This document shows positions 22,020-33,419 of a stretch of 64,000 bases of DNA, piece after piece. The DNA is from Rutpela maculata (lineage: Eukaryota; Arthropoda; Insecta; Coleoptera; Cerambycidae). The DNA is taken from the NCBI GenBank assembly GCA_936432065.2, contig OW386285.2, forward strand, positions 172,093,984 through 172,157,983, written 5' to 3'. The notes under the pieces were generated by a model. The model was not told the DNA's origin. It saw only the letters and a list, made by a program, of their open reading frames with translations, and made no database searches. The position numbers and the translations under genes were made by a program. The number at the start of each line of letters is the position of its first letter. Position 1 is the first letter of the stretch.

Positions 22020-22594
22020 CAGGGGCAGCTCCAGAGTAAATTTTCCACCCGGGCGGGATCACTTTTTGGCGCCCCTCCCTGAGATAATCACGGAAATTTC
22101 ACAGACGTACTACGTACTAAAGTCCGAGCATATCCATCCCTTCGGACCCCCCGATCACTAGTTTTAAGTTAACACAAAATTGTCTCTCGATATTTATGCG
22201 ACTGATAGTGCATCCACAAATAAAGGTACCCACAATGAATAATAAGGAAATTATACACCTTTAAAGGGGAACAGTAAATGTTAGTTCTTTCGCAATATCT
22301 TCCGACCGAATTTAAATTTAAAATTCATATTTTAAATTATATATAGCCCGTCTGACATCAGTTTACATAGTATCAGTCAAACCCCCTCTTCTGATTAGGG
22401 GGTGACTGTCGGCATGTTTTTCCCAACTTTTTTATTTTTTACATATTTCTAAAAGTTCATAGAAAAAATAATTTTCAGATCATTAGAAATAAAAAAAGAT
22501 ATTCTTATTACATTTCGGTAAATCATTCTCAAGTAATTTATGTTTACACATCAATGTGCATTTACAATATTGTATTAATAATAACACAGGTCTA

Positions 22595-23560
22595 CAAAAA
22601 AAAGTCTTCTCCTAAGGTTCTCATCTAACTTTTTTGAAGTATTTTGACGCGCTGAAACCAATTTTAGACAATAAAAATTTTCTATCGTGTCAGTTTCTTT
22701 GTACCACCCCCTTTTATCCCCTAAAAAAAAGGCCAAAAAAAGGTCTTGTTTGTCCTAAGGTTCTGATCCAACTTTTCTGAAGTATTTTGAAAAAATTTCT
22801 TTCATGTCAGTTTTTCTCTACCATCTCTTTTATTCCCTAAACAGGGAGTCGAAAAAGGTCTTGTCGTAAGGTTCTGATCTAACTTTTCTAAAGTGTTTTG
22901 AGACACTGAAGGCAATTTTGGACATATTTTTTTTTCTATCATGTCAGTTTCCCTCTGCCATCCCTTTTATCCTCTAAAAAAATAGCAAGAAAAAGGCCTT
23001 GTACCAAAGATGCTGACCTTACTTTTCTGAAGTATTTTGACGTGCTGAAACCAATTTTGCACAAAAACAAATTAGAGATTAAAAGGGGATGGTAGCATTG
23101 GGAAACTGACCCGACAGAAAAAAAATTGTATTCAAAATTGGCTTCAGCATGTCAAAATACATAGAAAAGCTGGATGAAAACCTTAAACCGAGACCTTTTT
23201 TTTGCCCTTTTTAGGGGATGAAGGGAATGGTGAAGGAAAACTGACACGATAGAATTTTTTTTTCCAAAATTGGCTTCAACGCTGTCATGTACTACACCTT
23301 GTTAGGTTTATAAATTACAATTTGGTAATTAAAATACACAACTACAATATGTATGTTTATTGTTTCCCAAACATATACATCAAAGCATGTGTTACAACTG
23401 ACTTAAAATTCTCTTCTTTTAATTGCCGCGCATGCGGTTTGTTAATACTTAAATTAATACATCACAAACGCCTCAAAATATTTCAGAAGAGTTAGATGAG
23501 ATAGATGAGAAACTTAGGACAAATCCTTTTTTTTTTTCGTAGACTTATGTAATTAATTTG
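22595..23560. repeat. ~160-bp tandem units in head-to-head arrays
   Basis: Unit landmarks: aattggcttcagc, caaaatacttcagaaaagtt, gaaccttaggacaagacc, then ttttaggggataaaaggggt and aaactgaca. Orientation flips near 23075. The same unit occurs twice in 20733-21167 and about 1.3 times at 34255-34480. Confidence 0.8.
23284..23466. mobile_element. 183-bp solo LTR
   Basis: TGTCATGTACTACACC ... ATACATCACA with TG/CA ends and a perfect 5-bp duplication AACGC (23279-23283 and 23467-23471). It interrupts a ~160-bp unit exactly, which gives the empty site. Parent element not seen in the window; 5-bp duplication allows gypsy, copia or BEL. Confidence 0.8.
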
Positions 23561-24224
23561 TAACATAAAATTTTTTGTCCACTATCTGCACGCTATTATA
23601 ATGAGAGGACCACCGACAAAAGTTTACTTAGAGGAAGGTTATTCCCCTTTATTGTTTTAATATTTCATACAAAACAAATTGCCATTTATTTATTTTATTT
23701 ATTTATAAACGGTAAATTACGTAAGATATGAAATACAAACAGCTAATGTTGGTATAACAATTTTCTGAGTATTCTGATTTTTTTTTTAATGAAAGTGCAT
23801 TATGCAAAATCTTTAATAATCGACTCAGTGTCAGTCAATATATAGGGCGAGAAGCTTAAGGTATGAGTAGCGAGTTATCTCATAGCTAAACAAAAATGTT
23901 TTTGATACATTTTTGAATTATTTAGGCGGTTTTAATGTTATTCGGCTGTTCTGCATTATTACCATTTTAACTGACATAGATACTGATATTATTTGATATT
24001 ATCTTCCAAAGACAACTAATAAAAATGGTACAAAAAAAATGTTTGCCCTCAGTTTGGCGCCCCTCTGAGCCGGGGCCCCGGGCGGTCGCCCGGGTTGCCC
24101 GGCCCTTAAGTCGTCCCTGTTTATCCCCCATCTTCTTAGTACTTAATCTTTTTTTTGAAGGCAGTTCAATTTTCTCAAAAAAAAAAAATAAGATTCTCCC
24201 AAATCTTCTCATTTTTTGACCACG

Positions 24225-24465
24225 TCAACCGGAGAGAAGACAATATAGAACGGTTGATAAGTCAAGAAAAAACAGATGGCAAGAAGGCGTAGAGGACGCC
24301 GTCCAAAACGTTGGACAGATGTCAATAACTAGCTGACGGAAAAAAAGCTTTAGAAAAATACGCGCCTAACAAGCAACCGCGACAGATGTGATGCCGTAAA
24401 ACGTACTATACAGCAAACGGAGGCTACCATGGATCACACAACGTCTGGCAGGACGTTCTGAATAA
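24225..24465 (+). pseudogene. 3' fragment of a non-LTR retrotransposon RT
   Basis: Short frames include MARRRRGRRPKRWTDV at 24276-24324 and RDRCDAVKRTIQQT around 24380-24421, which resemble the C-terminal tail of endonuclease-RT proteins (GRPKxRWTDD then DRxxWR). Several stops; only a relic. Confidence 0.5.
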
Positions 24466-24479
24466 GGAGAATAGGTAAG

Positions 24480-26255
24480 ATTGACTCAGTCGACTTCTTT
24501 TAACACCAAACTTATAATACCATTGTATACATATGAGTATATTTATTTATTTAATTTAGGTACATATAACGCTCAAGGTGATTCTGATTATAAGTAATGT
24601 TATCGATGATATCATATCTTTTATTAATTTAATGACTACCATTAGAAGTACTAATTGTTTTTCAGTGTTTTTATATAGGTAATATTTGTTCGTACCTATG
24701 CAAAAATCAGAGTGATCTTTCGAATTCCCATAATCAAAAATAAGTTAAAGGCATTTTAAATGCGCCTTTCGTAAATACTTACATATAGGTACATAATTTA
24801 ATTTAAAATGTGTGTTATATACAAACTGTTTTAGACTATTATGTCATCATTTGATATGATGTAAGACAATATTAAATGCTATTTTAGACAGTCAAAAGTT
24901 AAAACTGAATTACGGAAAAAAGTGAAAAGAAATTTTGATTATATTATTTTGAACAATTCATTGAAATAAAACACAACAAAGAAAACAATTAATTATACCA
25001 ATAATTAATCAATATTTTCTCCCTGATACTTTGTCAAAATTTTAAATTTAAAACGGTTATAAACAATAAGTGTACATTGTACCTATTTACTTATTTCAAA
25101 CATTGTCTTATTATTTAACATACATTTTTTAAGGAACACCAATCTATAAATAAAAGGTTTGTTGTAATAACAAAAATAAATATTTAGATGACAGAGATGT
25201 TGTCATTTCTAAAAATACCGTCGAAAAATGCGTCATTACTTTTACTCCCTTAGGGATATTAAGGGTTCCATGCGCATGATGAAAAATCGATCCCGTCAAA
25301 GCTAGTGGGCAGCGAAAATTAAAGAACAAAGCATAATAAAAAAAAACATTTCCGTTTAAACAGTTGAAATACCCCAATTTGAAATTTTTAACTAATATGT
25401 TTAATTCTAATATCTTAAATAATAAAACCAAATTCTAAATAGGTAATGAATTATTTTGAAATATAATGATAGTAAAAGTAAAACAAAACTTTTGCTCATC
25501 GCACTTAACTATATTACAAAATAAATATTTATAAAATACGTACTTCCGCAGTGTAATCATATAATAGAATATATTTAAGTGGAAAATAATTAAATTTATT
25601 ATAACATAGGTACGGTTGCGCCTTACCAAGTAATAATTTCAAAATACCACTATTACAATAAATGTGATAACACATAAGCGTAATATAAAACGCCACCGTC
25701 ACAACGCTGCACCTACGGAGACCAACACCAAACTGCCGCAAATATAGGTCAGCCTACGCACTTAACTTATCTTCCTGCAATTCCTGCCGTCTCCCTTTGT
25801 TCGACAAAAATGTTTCTAATTTTATTGAATATTGCAATTTATTGATAAACAATCTTTTGTGAAATTCCTTATAAAATTTAAATTACCTACTTAAGGAGAT
25901 AGAAACGGCAAGGCCTCCCTCTCTTTTCTGAGAAAGAAAACTACAAAGTTGACAGTTTCCGCAATCGTCTATAGTTTAAAACTAGGACCCAAAATCCATT
26001 GTGATGTAAGAAGTAATTTTATAAAGTTTAATATTAGTTGTTTCTATGTACTAATCAAAATTATTTGTCTCAATTGAGAAAGAATAGGTAATCACTTGTG
26101 TGTATAAAAAGATATGTATATAAATTATTTCTCAGTTTTATACTTTTTTTCAACACCATGCAGAGTTACTATTTAATAACTGAAATCTTATTGACTATAT
26201 TTAAAAATATTAATGTATCAATTAAGTTCCTACTGAGTTTTTAATTTTAAATAAA
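24480..26255. other. AT-rich stretch without recognisable features
   Basis: Contains several 60-95-residue frames on the minus strand (25144-25741) of random-looking composition. No inverted repeats or RNA genes recognised. Confidence 0.55.
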
Positions 26256-26261
26256 AAACCG

Positions 26262-26470
26262 CTGCCTAAGGAATTACTATTTCCACATCCAGATTTCCTA
26301 TCCGTCTCCTACAACGAAAAAACTGTTGATACTATATTTACATTCCACTAATTGAAATAATTTATCTTAGAACTTTAATAAAATAATATTTGAAATCGTC
26401 TACCTCAAAAAATCATAAAACAATATGCCACATCGATAGTGGGTGGTGGTCAGTGGTAGTAGGGGTGGCT

Positions 26471-26472
<2 letters not shown>
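26262..26472 (+). mobile_element. Family 1 repeat, left-end fragment
   Basis: Starts AAACCGCTGCCTAAGGAATT then TTTCCACATCCAGATTTCC and runs to the gtaggggtggct segment, where it meets the TA microsatellite. Confidence 0.75.

Positions 26473-26511
<39 letters not shown>
26473..26511. repeat. (TA)n microsatellite
   Basis: About 19 perfect TA dinucleotides between the family 1 fragment and an LTR fragment. TATA is the preferred target of the neighbouring LTR family, so the insertion may have used this tract. Confidence 0.95.
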
Positions 26512-26512
<1 letters not shown>

Positions 26513-26513
<1 letters not shown>

Positions 26514-26873
26514 GTTAGATCAGGATTTACATTAACTTGTTTTTAAAAACTTTAATAATATTATATTGAAGTGTTTATTACGACATGAGTATATGAACTG
26601 AATACAAAAGGTTATCAATCTAATTTATATCCTCGGTTGGCTGTACTTAGTCAGCATTAGTATTGTTTCCCAAGACAAGCCAAAAGGAAATATGATATTA
26701 CATATCATCGATAAATAATATGAGGGAATTCGTTATCAACACGTAGCTGAAATATGATATTCTGAGATTGTTTAAAAGGAATAAAAGTCACGTACAACTT
26801 TTTATATAGTGTACCAAATATTATACAACAACTTCCCCCTTATTAAAAAAGTTGGTGATTATACGGCAACTTT
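26513..26873 (-). mobile_element. Diverged LTR plus 3' internal end of an element C relative
   Basis: In reverse complement 26513-26830 follows the element C LTR: the plus-strand start tgttagatcaggatttacat matches the complement of C's LTR end, with ttaaaaacttt and gaagtgttt further in. It is followed by the polypurine tract complement acttcccccttattaaaaaagttg and ~20 more bases of the C 3' untranslated end. Divergence is far greater than between the two C LTRs, so this is an old member. Confidence 0.75.
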
Positions 26874-28045
26874 TGTATGTAAATTGTCCTGTTAACTCCC
26901 ATGCCATCACTTTACTAAATGGATTTAGCATTTACAACCTTTACCAAATAAACACCATACCAAATAGTAGAGGAATCTACTTGGATCTCATTTTTTCTAG
27001 CTTTAGAGACATACATGTGCATGAATCCATTGACCCACTGTTATTGAATAGTACGCACCACACTTCAGTAACTTTTGATTTAAAATTAAACTTAGACAAC
27101 TATCTCCACTATGAAGAGTATTTTTTTGACTTCCGCAATGGTAATTACTTTGAATTAAATAATTTTTTAGCTAATATTGACTGGGAAGTTGCTCTTAATA
27201 AATCTGATGTAAACTCAGCAGTGGAACAATTTTACAACATATTTTATGATGGTCTTCACATGTTCATTCCCGTCAAAAAATTTAAGACATCTAGCTATCC
27301 CCGCTGGTTCAGTACTGAACTTAAAAAAACTATTAGTGAGAAAAAAGAGTACATAAACAGTTTAAATCGACTGGTGATATTCACCACTACCATAATTTTT
27401 GTCATTTAAGAGTAGAGTGCTCTAGATTAAAAGACATTTGTTTTAATAACTATAAGCCAGAACCGAAAACAATCTCGTTAATAACCCTAAATATTTCTGG
27501 ACCTACTTCAAAAACAAAAAGAATCAGTATAATCTGCCTACAGTTATGCGCTATGATGACGTATCTGCTGATAATACTAATTATATTGTTAATTTGTTTG
27601 CATCTTTTTTCTCCTCAGTTTATGGTATTGAGCAAGTAAATCAAATTCCTAATTACGGCCACTTACAGAATCACGTTGATATTACTTGTTACACAATCAC
27701 CTTAACTGAAATAATTGATAGACTTCTCCAAGCACCCTATAAATTATCATTTGGGCCTGATGGCATTCCACTATTCGTTTTAAAAAAATGTGTATTTACA
27801 TTAGCGATACCACTACATAAAATCTATAACTTGTCACTGCACACCGGCATTTTCCCTGAGTTCTGGAAAAATAGCTTTTTAACACCGATTCACAAATCTG
27901 GTCCAAGAGATGACGTCAAGAACTATCGAGCAATTTGCATCCAATCTGAGATACCCAAGCTTCTTGATTGCTTGATCACGACAGGATGGGATAAATCTGA
28001 GGCAAGATTCGGATTCAGATCGAAAAATTACTTACGAAATTGGAT
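26874..28045 (+). pseudogene. Jockey/CR1-like non-LTR retrotransposon fragment
   Basis: The first frame (26852-27409) carries the end of an AP-type endonuclease (SRGIYLDLIFSS, then HHTSVTFDLKL) and the linker (YPRWFSTELKKTI). Codons NPKYFWTYFK at about 27485 and the frame 27546-28061 continue into RT: LSFGPDGIPLFVLKKC, GIFPEFWKNSFLTPIHKSG, NYRAICI, IPKLLD. It breaks off before the catalytic YxDD motif. It is truncated at both ends and frameshifted, so inactive. It begins directly after the LTR fragment. Confidence 0.85.
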
Positions 28046-28149
28046 AATGTTACCCTGTTAAAAGGTTTATGACCGTTATTTAATACATACAATTTTTCAC
28101 TATTAGGTTTAAAACTGTTAATTAGGTTAGGCTGAACGCATAGGAATAA

Positions 28150-28612
28150 AGTGTCGATGAAGTAAAAAAAAATTGAGGCCTTTGGGTCTTGTACACATAC
28201 TAAATCACAATTTTTTTTCACCCCCTTTTATAATGGAGTGGGATTAGTAATGGTGGTGGCTAATGCCAATTTTTTTTTTGAGACATTAGCTTCTCTTGTA
28301 TATACTAAATACCAATTTTATGGACTCTTACCTGCTTGATTTACCCTCATTTACCCCCAACCCTTCAACGAAATAAGATGAAAATATAATCTAGTTCCAG
28401 ATCTCGTTAAAATACATATGTGTACCAAATTTCAAGTCGATATCTTAAACGGTTCCAGAGTAATCTTGCGCGCAAAAAAGTTACAGACAGACAGACTATT
28501 TTTTTTGCTCAAACTTAAAATCTCGACATTTCATGACATTCTAACCCTATTTGAACAATACAGTTTTTTAAACATTTTTTGTCGTTTCTATACTTCCACT
28601 GGCTGTGGAAGT
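28150..28612 (+). mobile_element. Family 1 repeat, right two thirds
   Basis: From gtaaaaaaaaattgaggcct through the acagacagacag tract to the right hairpin ACTTCCACTGGCTGTGGAAGT at about 28591-28611. Confidence 0.8.
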
Positions 28613-28614
28613 AA

Positions 28615-28985
28615 TATCTGCAATTTTTAGGTTAGGTTAATCCAAAGCCACTTTGCCGCAGCACTACTCTAAAATACAATGTCTTAAGAGTATTTGTCAT
28701 TTTTTCAATTTAATTTGATTGAAACCTCTACTGTCGGCAGATTTTTGTCCAAAAAGGCATATTTTTCCCACTGTGCGCCGTCTTGAAAAAATGATGCTCC
28801 AATTCAATTTTTTGCTTGTCTTTTTAACTATTACCGATATCGAAATTTTGCTTCATATAAAAAATAAAGTTTATAAAATTCTCTACAAATAATGTTATAT
28901 ACATTTTTTTTTATCTATCTATTACATTCTTTGCAAGTACGAAAACGTAGAGTATATTTCATTTTGTAGGCACACCGTCTCTCTC
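28615..28985. other. Gene-free stretch
   Basis: No recognisable gene or element; AT-rich. Confidence 0.45.
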
Positions 28986-28989
28986 ATAG

Positions 28990-29200
28990 AGAAAAAAAAA
29001 TCATATAATTGTGTAAATCATAAAATTCTGAATGGCATTCAAAATGTTCGTCTGTCTGTCTGTCTGCCTGTTTCTCCGTCCGATAAGTTTCTTGTAAGAA
29101 CAATAACCTAAGAAAAGTCCGATTTTATTGAAATTTGGACAATAAGTCTGCGTTTTTCCTCTTTCGAACAGCCTTGGCTTTGGGAGTTGTCCACTATCTG
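28990..29200 (-). repeat. Family 2 repeat fragment
   Basis: Inverted relative of about 17885-18000: the tgtctgtctgtctgcctg tract, then ttcttgtaagaacaataacc and aaaagtccgattttattgaa. Confidence 0.55.
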
Positions 29201-29277
29201 TGGTGTGTTTAAGTTTAAGTCAGTGTTATCTAGAGAAAAAACCCCATTGATTTTGAAAGCAATCGATCAGTAAATAT

Positions 29278-29671
29278 TGTAACGTGTTTCCACCCCTAGG
29301 AAACCACCCTTGTAAATTCCGTGGGTTCCAAAAATTATAACAAGAGATAACCACTAACACACTTTATTAAATAATTTACTGGATACCTCACAATACTATT
29401 TCAACTTAAATGTACTTTACTGACTAAAAATAACAATGTTTATCACTTTGTTTTAACTTTCGAGTCTTAACCTCACTTGTCAAATCCAAGACTTCTGCTT
29501 TTCTATACTTTCTGAACTAGTCGCCGAGAATGCGGACTTTTATACCTAAAAATGATAGATCTCGATTTTTCGCTAGATAATTCCAGACGTCACTTTAGAA
29601 CTTCTGGTAGGTTCTTTCTCGAGTAGGTGCAAATACATCTGAATTAATTGAAGGGGTTGCAACACATCACA
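29278..29671 (-). repeat. 3' LTR of element B
   Basis: 394 bp, TGTAACGTGTTTCCACCCCT to ACACATCACA; clearly homologous to the element A LTR with substitutions and several short deletions. Confidence 0.88.
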
Positions 29672-29682
29672 CTGCCCCCTCC

Positions 29683-30583
29683 TTAACCCTGAACGTCCCG
29701 GTCAGCCAATTTGGAATCATCGGTGTATTTTACCAGTCTATTCAAATGTACGATCTTTATCTTGGACTTTTTGTTTCGTTGAATCCGATAAACGACATCA
29801 TTAATTCGGTTAATAACAGTATACGGTCCATCCCAAGGAGGTTGAAGTTTCCTTCCGCTGTGGGTTGTACAGCCAAACCAGATCTCCCATCTTGAATCCC
29901 CCTGTACTGGCATTCTGATCATAACGAGCCTTCAATCTGTTACTAGTTTTGTTCATCTGCTCTCGGTCATTCTTCGACTGTTCTCGACTTCCATTTCTGT
30001 AGTTGCTCATAGAAAATGATTCACCACGGGCAGCACAATTCATACACTTGCGACACCAGGCCTCCACATCCTGGCGACTATTAACCCAATAGAACTGTTC
30101 CCGTGCTCCACTCAATGTCTTGTTTATGCCGAAGTGTCTGCTGGACGTTTCATTATGCGCTTCCTGGAGTACTTCTGGTACACGACACCTGGGAATCACT
30201 AAACGCATGGCAACCTGCTTCCCATCTGGGCTTTCCCATGCTCTCCTCAAAAGCCCGTCTACGACCGTAAGTGAATCCCATTGTGACCATAAAGCCTTCA
30301 GCCCCACTTCTTTGTTGGAAACATCCTCCCATACTGGACGCGTTCCCCCTTCTTTTGCTCTCAACATGGGTCCGATTTCTACATCGCGCAACTGCTCTTG
30401 CCTCAGAGTTTTCTTTGACCAACTGTCTGGACGATCGACCTTGACAGAGTTGACTTCTACCATGTTCGGCAATTTTCTCACCTGAGGGTAGTGCTTGCAA
30501 TCTTCCTTGTCTGGTTTTCTGGATAATGCAGGAGTTTTGACTGCCTGCGTCGTCAACCAGCCTGGTTTTCTCACATTGGTCAT
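29683..30583 (-). pseudogene. Element B integrase remnants
   Basis: The 30583-29810 frame enters at a segment typical of the RNase H/integrase junction (PALSRKPDKEDC), then has the integrase zinc finger (HNETSSRHFGINKT ... CRKCMNC). It jumps from NCAARG to a segment that precedes the C-terminal domain (SNRLKARYD, GDLVWLYNPQRK), so the DDE core is missing. A frameshift leads into 29922-29683, the GPY/F end (PPWDGPYTVINRI). Upstream, protease residues run directly into the PALSRKP segment, which means RT and RNase H are also deleted. Confidence 0.85.
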
Positions 30584-31008
30584 TCACTTTTGACAGAATA
30601 ATTTGTTCGTTCTCAATCCTTAAGACTCGCTTTCCTACGTCAACAATAAATCCATACTGTTCCATGATGTCCAGTTCCAAAATGAAGTCATTCGTGATGT
30701 CAGCTACGATGGTGGTGGTCGAACCTTAAATGCCCAATCTGCAAACCCAGGTCTACTTCTCCATGAACCGTAGCCCTGTCCCCCGTAGCCGTCCGGACGA
30801 TCACTTCATTTTGCCTCTTGGTAATCTTTATACCCGATATAAATCCTGGCCTTACTATTGATGACGTGGTACCTGTGTCGATGGTAAACAAACATTTTCT
30901 TCCATTCACATAGCCTTATAACAGCAGACTATTCGAAACTTCTCGAAGCTGGGAAATCTTTATTTCTCTGGGGGTACTGCATTCCCTAGCCAGCACAACC
31001 CCCCTGGT
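30530..31008 (-). pseudogene. Element B protease remnant
   Basis: Protease active site FTIDTGTTSSIV in the 30909-30700 frame, then, after a frameshift near 30715, the MELDIMEQYGFIVDVG segment (30680 onward). The N-terminal side is cut by the 1.57-kb element. Confidence 0.8.
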
Positions 31009-31080
31009 ATCCCAGGTAGCAAGGTGACGTCATTATGACATCTTTTAAAGGTGATTTTTCGTCGCCGACGTCATTGTCCC

Positions 31081-31284
31081 AATAAATGACGTACCAGAGA
31101 CGTGATATTTAAAACGTACTTCTGACGTCATCATGAAGACGTCAAATACACGTTTCTTGTAGGTCATTATTTTGACGTCATTAATAAATTACGTACCAGA
31201 GACGTGATATTTAATACGTACTTCTGACGTCATCATGAAGACGTCAAATACACGTTTCTTTTAGGTCATTATTTTGACGTCATT
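31081..31284. repeat. Two 102-bp tandem units rich in TGACGTCA
   Basis: Units start at acgtaccagagacgtgatat (31089 and 31191) and are nearly identical. Each holds ctgacgtcatcatgaagac and ttttgacgtcatt. TGACGTCA is the CRE palindrome; more occurrences lie at both element ends. Confidence 0.85.
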
Positions 31285-31451
31285 AAAATGACGTGAAATA
31301 AATCATTATAAAATAAAAATAAATAGAAGTATTTAGTGACTAGTTCAATTTTTGCCAGATAGTAATAATAATTTTGTTTTACTATTTCTAACTAGGTATA
31401 CAGCTTTTAAACATATTTGAATAAAGATGTTCAATGGTTCAGTGAGTTAAG

Positions 31452-32350
31452 GTGGCGCCGGCGTGGTGCAGCGCGTCGGCCACGACAATAAAAAAACTTT
31501 AGTTTTAGAGAACAAATTCTTACGCCTCATCTCAAATTCTTCTAGATACACCTCCATCAGAGATTTACATGAACGTAGCAACGACATAACACCACTATTG
31601 GATTACATCAAAGCTACATCGCAGAAATTTTATCAATTCAAGCTTACACAAATTAGAGAGCATAATGCACCCTTTCGCATTAAACATAAATTAACCATAC
31701 CAAGCGTTGCCCATCTTTCGGCAACAATTATAGCCAAAACTCTATTTCTTCAACTTTAATTGCTGTCTAACACAATTCAGTCCTCTTTCTTTCATATTCC
31801 TCTCTTCCTTTCTTTTTGTAATTTTTGTTTTTTGTTTTTCGAAATTTTGTACTTCCTGACTAAGTTTTTGAATATAATCATAATATTGAATAAACCGTAA
31901 ACAATAAATTAAGTGGTCTAACATAGCCGCTCACTCTTGCTCAATTTCCTAAAACGGGTTTTTTGGTTAATAATTTTCCCGCAAAACTAATTTTATACAT
32001 TTTTTATGCCCTTCAATTATATTACATATACATTCATACAAATTGTTTCAAATTTACATCGTTAGATAAGTTGTTTTTTTAATTGCCTTTTGATTTACTT
32101 TTTGTAAAAGGAGTTGGTCAGTTTACTATTGTTTCGATAATCCTTCCCGGCCTCACTCCACCTAGCCTTTCAATTGCTACAGCGATGCTACGCATGGTAG
32201 ATGTCAGGCTGGCTCCGGACATGGGTGTTCGGGTAGGACAGATGTAAAATTATTAATTTTTAATAAATTTGTTTTGACTTGATTTGATTTGTTAGGTTGC
32301 GAGGCAAAAGGTCCGCGGTTCGATTCCTGCACATTCCGGTTTTTTTTTTG
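31452..32350 (+). mobile_element. tRNA-derived SINE halves around a non-LTR fragment
   Basis: The left half ggcgccggcgtggtgcagcg (31455 onward) resembles a tRNA head with A box TGGTGCAGCGCGTCGG. The right half (32294-32330) gcgaggcaaaaggtccgcgg then TTCGATTCC is a tRNA anticodon arm and B box. Joined they would have normal A-to-B spacing. No clean target duplication was seen at the junctions. Confidence 0.5.
31487..32287 (+). pseudogene. 3' fragment of a Jockey/CR1-like RT
   Basis: A 98-residue frame (31463-31759) whose LENKFLRLISNSSRYTSIRD and DLHERSND segments match the C-terminal end of such RTs. A long 3' untranslated part follows, ending in aataaattt and a TTGATTTGATTTG tail. 5'-truncated. 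Confidence 0.65.
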
Positions 32351-32582
32351 TCAAAAACTGTATTAATAATTGTGGAAAAATATTATAATGAGAGGTTTTC
32401 ATCCCTTATCGCAAAATTCACTGATTACCAATACGTCATATTGGCGTCATATGTATGACGTCATTGGGCTGTGACATTGTGCCGTTTTTTTCACGTCATT
32501 TTTACGTCATGCTGAAGGTGAAATTGACATAATTAATGCCGAAAAAACGACGTCATAATGACGACACCTTGCTGCCTGGGAT

Positions 32583-33358
32583 AGTTTTCCTGCTTCTCTT
32601 CAAGATTCGCAGCATTTATTCAATTCTCCGAGTTCTGCTGTTGACAGTCTCGTTTCATATGTCCTACCTTGCCGCAGTTGTAACATTTAGTACCACCACT
32701 CGGCTTTCCTTTGTTTTGCTGTTTTTCCTGCTTACCGAGGTCATCCAGTTTATCAAATAATTTGGTAACATTTTTTGCATCTCTGTCAACATAGGGTTCT
32801 GGTTCATTTCTAGTTGCGATTCTTCGAGAGTCACAGCTCGCACTCTCGACCTTGGAGTATCCCTGTAAGCGGCTTCTACTTTAAGTGCACGCACCAAAGC
32901 TTCGCTACTACTTTGGTGTCTCGTCAGCCTCAGAACTCGCCTGACCTCTTCGTCCCTTATGCCATCTAAAAAGGCCCCTACGGCTAATTGTTCCTGGAAT
33001 TCTCTAGGTGCACTCGGATACGCCAGGTGTGCCAGTCTCTCTATGGCAGCCTCGAATTCTTGTAAACTTTCTCCAGCCTTTTGTGTCCGTGATTTTAGCT
33101 GGGCTTGGTATACTTGGGCAAGATGTTGGTAGCCATATCTCAAGTCCAATGCAGCTTCCAAGACTTTGAAGTCCTGTTGTTTCCCTACTGGGATAGTCTG
33201 AAGTAACTCCGATGCTTGGCCCCTTAGTGCTAAAACTAATGCCATGGCCTTTTCCTCATTATCCCAGTTATTTGCAGACGCAGCTGCCTCGAATTGTCTC
33301 TTGTACGTCCATGAGCTTTGGCCGTCAAAGGAGGGAGGTTTTAACCGAGGACCCGATG
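32583..33358 (-). pseudogene. Element B gag, central and C-terminal part
   Basis: The 33245-32664 frame aligns closely with element A gag (ALRGQASELL, VGAFLDGIRDEEVRR, SSSEALVRALKVEA). A frameshift near 32770 scrambles the residues before the CCHC knuckle, whose codons are still visible at about 32660-32690. The 5' side is cut by the 13.4-kb element. Confidence 0.88.
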
Positions 33359-33419
33359 ATCCCAGTAAACATTAATGTAACTTTACCTCTCTGAGAGGTA
33401 AGATTAATAGAACATTTTT

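Larger units (their letters stand above)
22020..24119. mobile_element. Non-autonomous hAT element (2.1 kb) with expanded tandem units
   Basis: Left end CAGGGGCAGCTCCAGAG, right end TTAAGTCGTCCCTG, with matching subterminal CCCGGGCG and GGCGCCCC blocks at both ends. The 8-bp duplication TTTATCCC (22012-22019 and 24120-24127) is perfect. The interior has about four ~160-bp units on one strand (22595-23075) and two on the other (23075-23560), plus a nested solo LTR. No transposase. Confidence 0.9.
31011..32580. mobile_element. 1.57-kb TIR element, CCCAGG termini, AT duplication
   Basis: Left end CCCAGGTAGCAAGGTGACGT and right end (complement) CCCAGGCAGCAAGGTGTCGT pair for about 30 bases. It interrupts element B between gag and protease with AT on both sides (31009-31010, 32581-32582). 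The interior has repeated TGACGTCA motifs, two 102-bp tandem units, and a SINE/non-LTR remnant. No transposase of its own. Confidence 0.85.

Noticed and set aside
25144..25741. Cluster of 64-95-residue minus-strand frames
   Set aside because: Random-looking composition in AT-rich DNA, no domains, no splice structure.
28625..28645. Interstitial TTAGG telomere repeat
   Set aside because: Only two units of a TTAGG-like word; expected by chance.
31081..31284. CRISPR-like or regulatory repeat array
   Set aside because: Only two long tandem units without spacers, inside a eukaryotic transposon.
32160..32350. Functional tRNA gene suggested by the B box GGTTCGATTCC
   Set aside because: The A-box half is 800 bases away and no cloverleaf can be formed; it is a SINE remnant.
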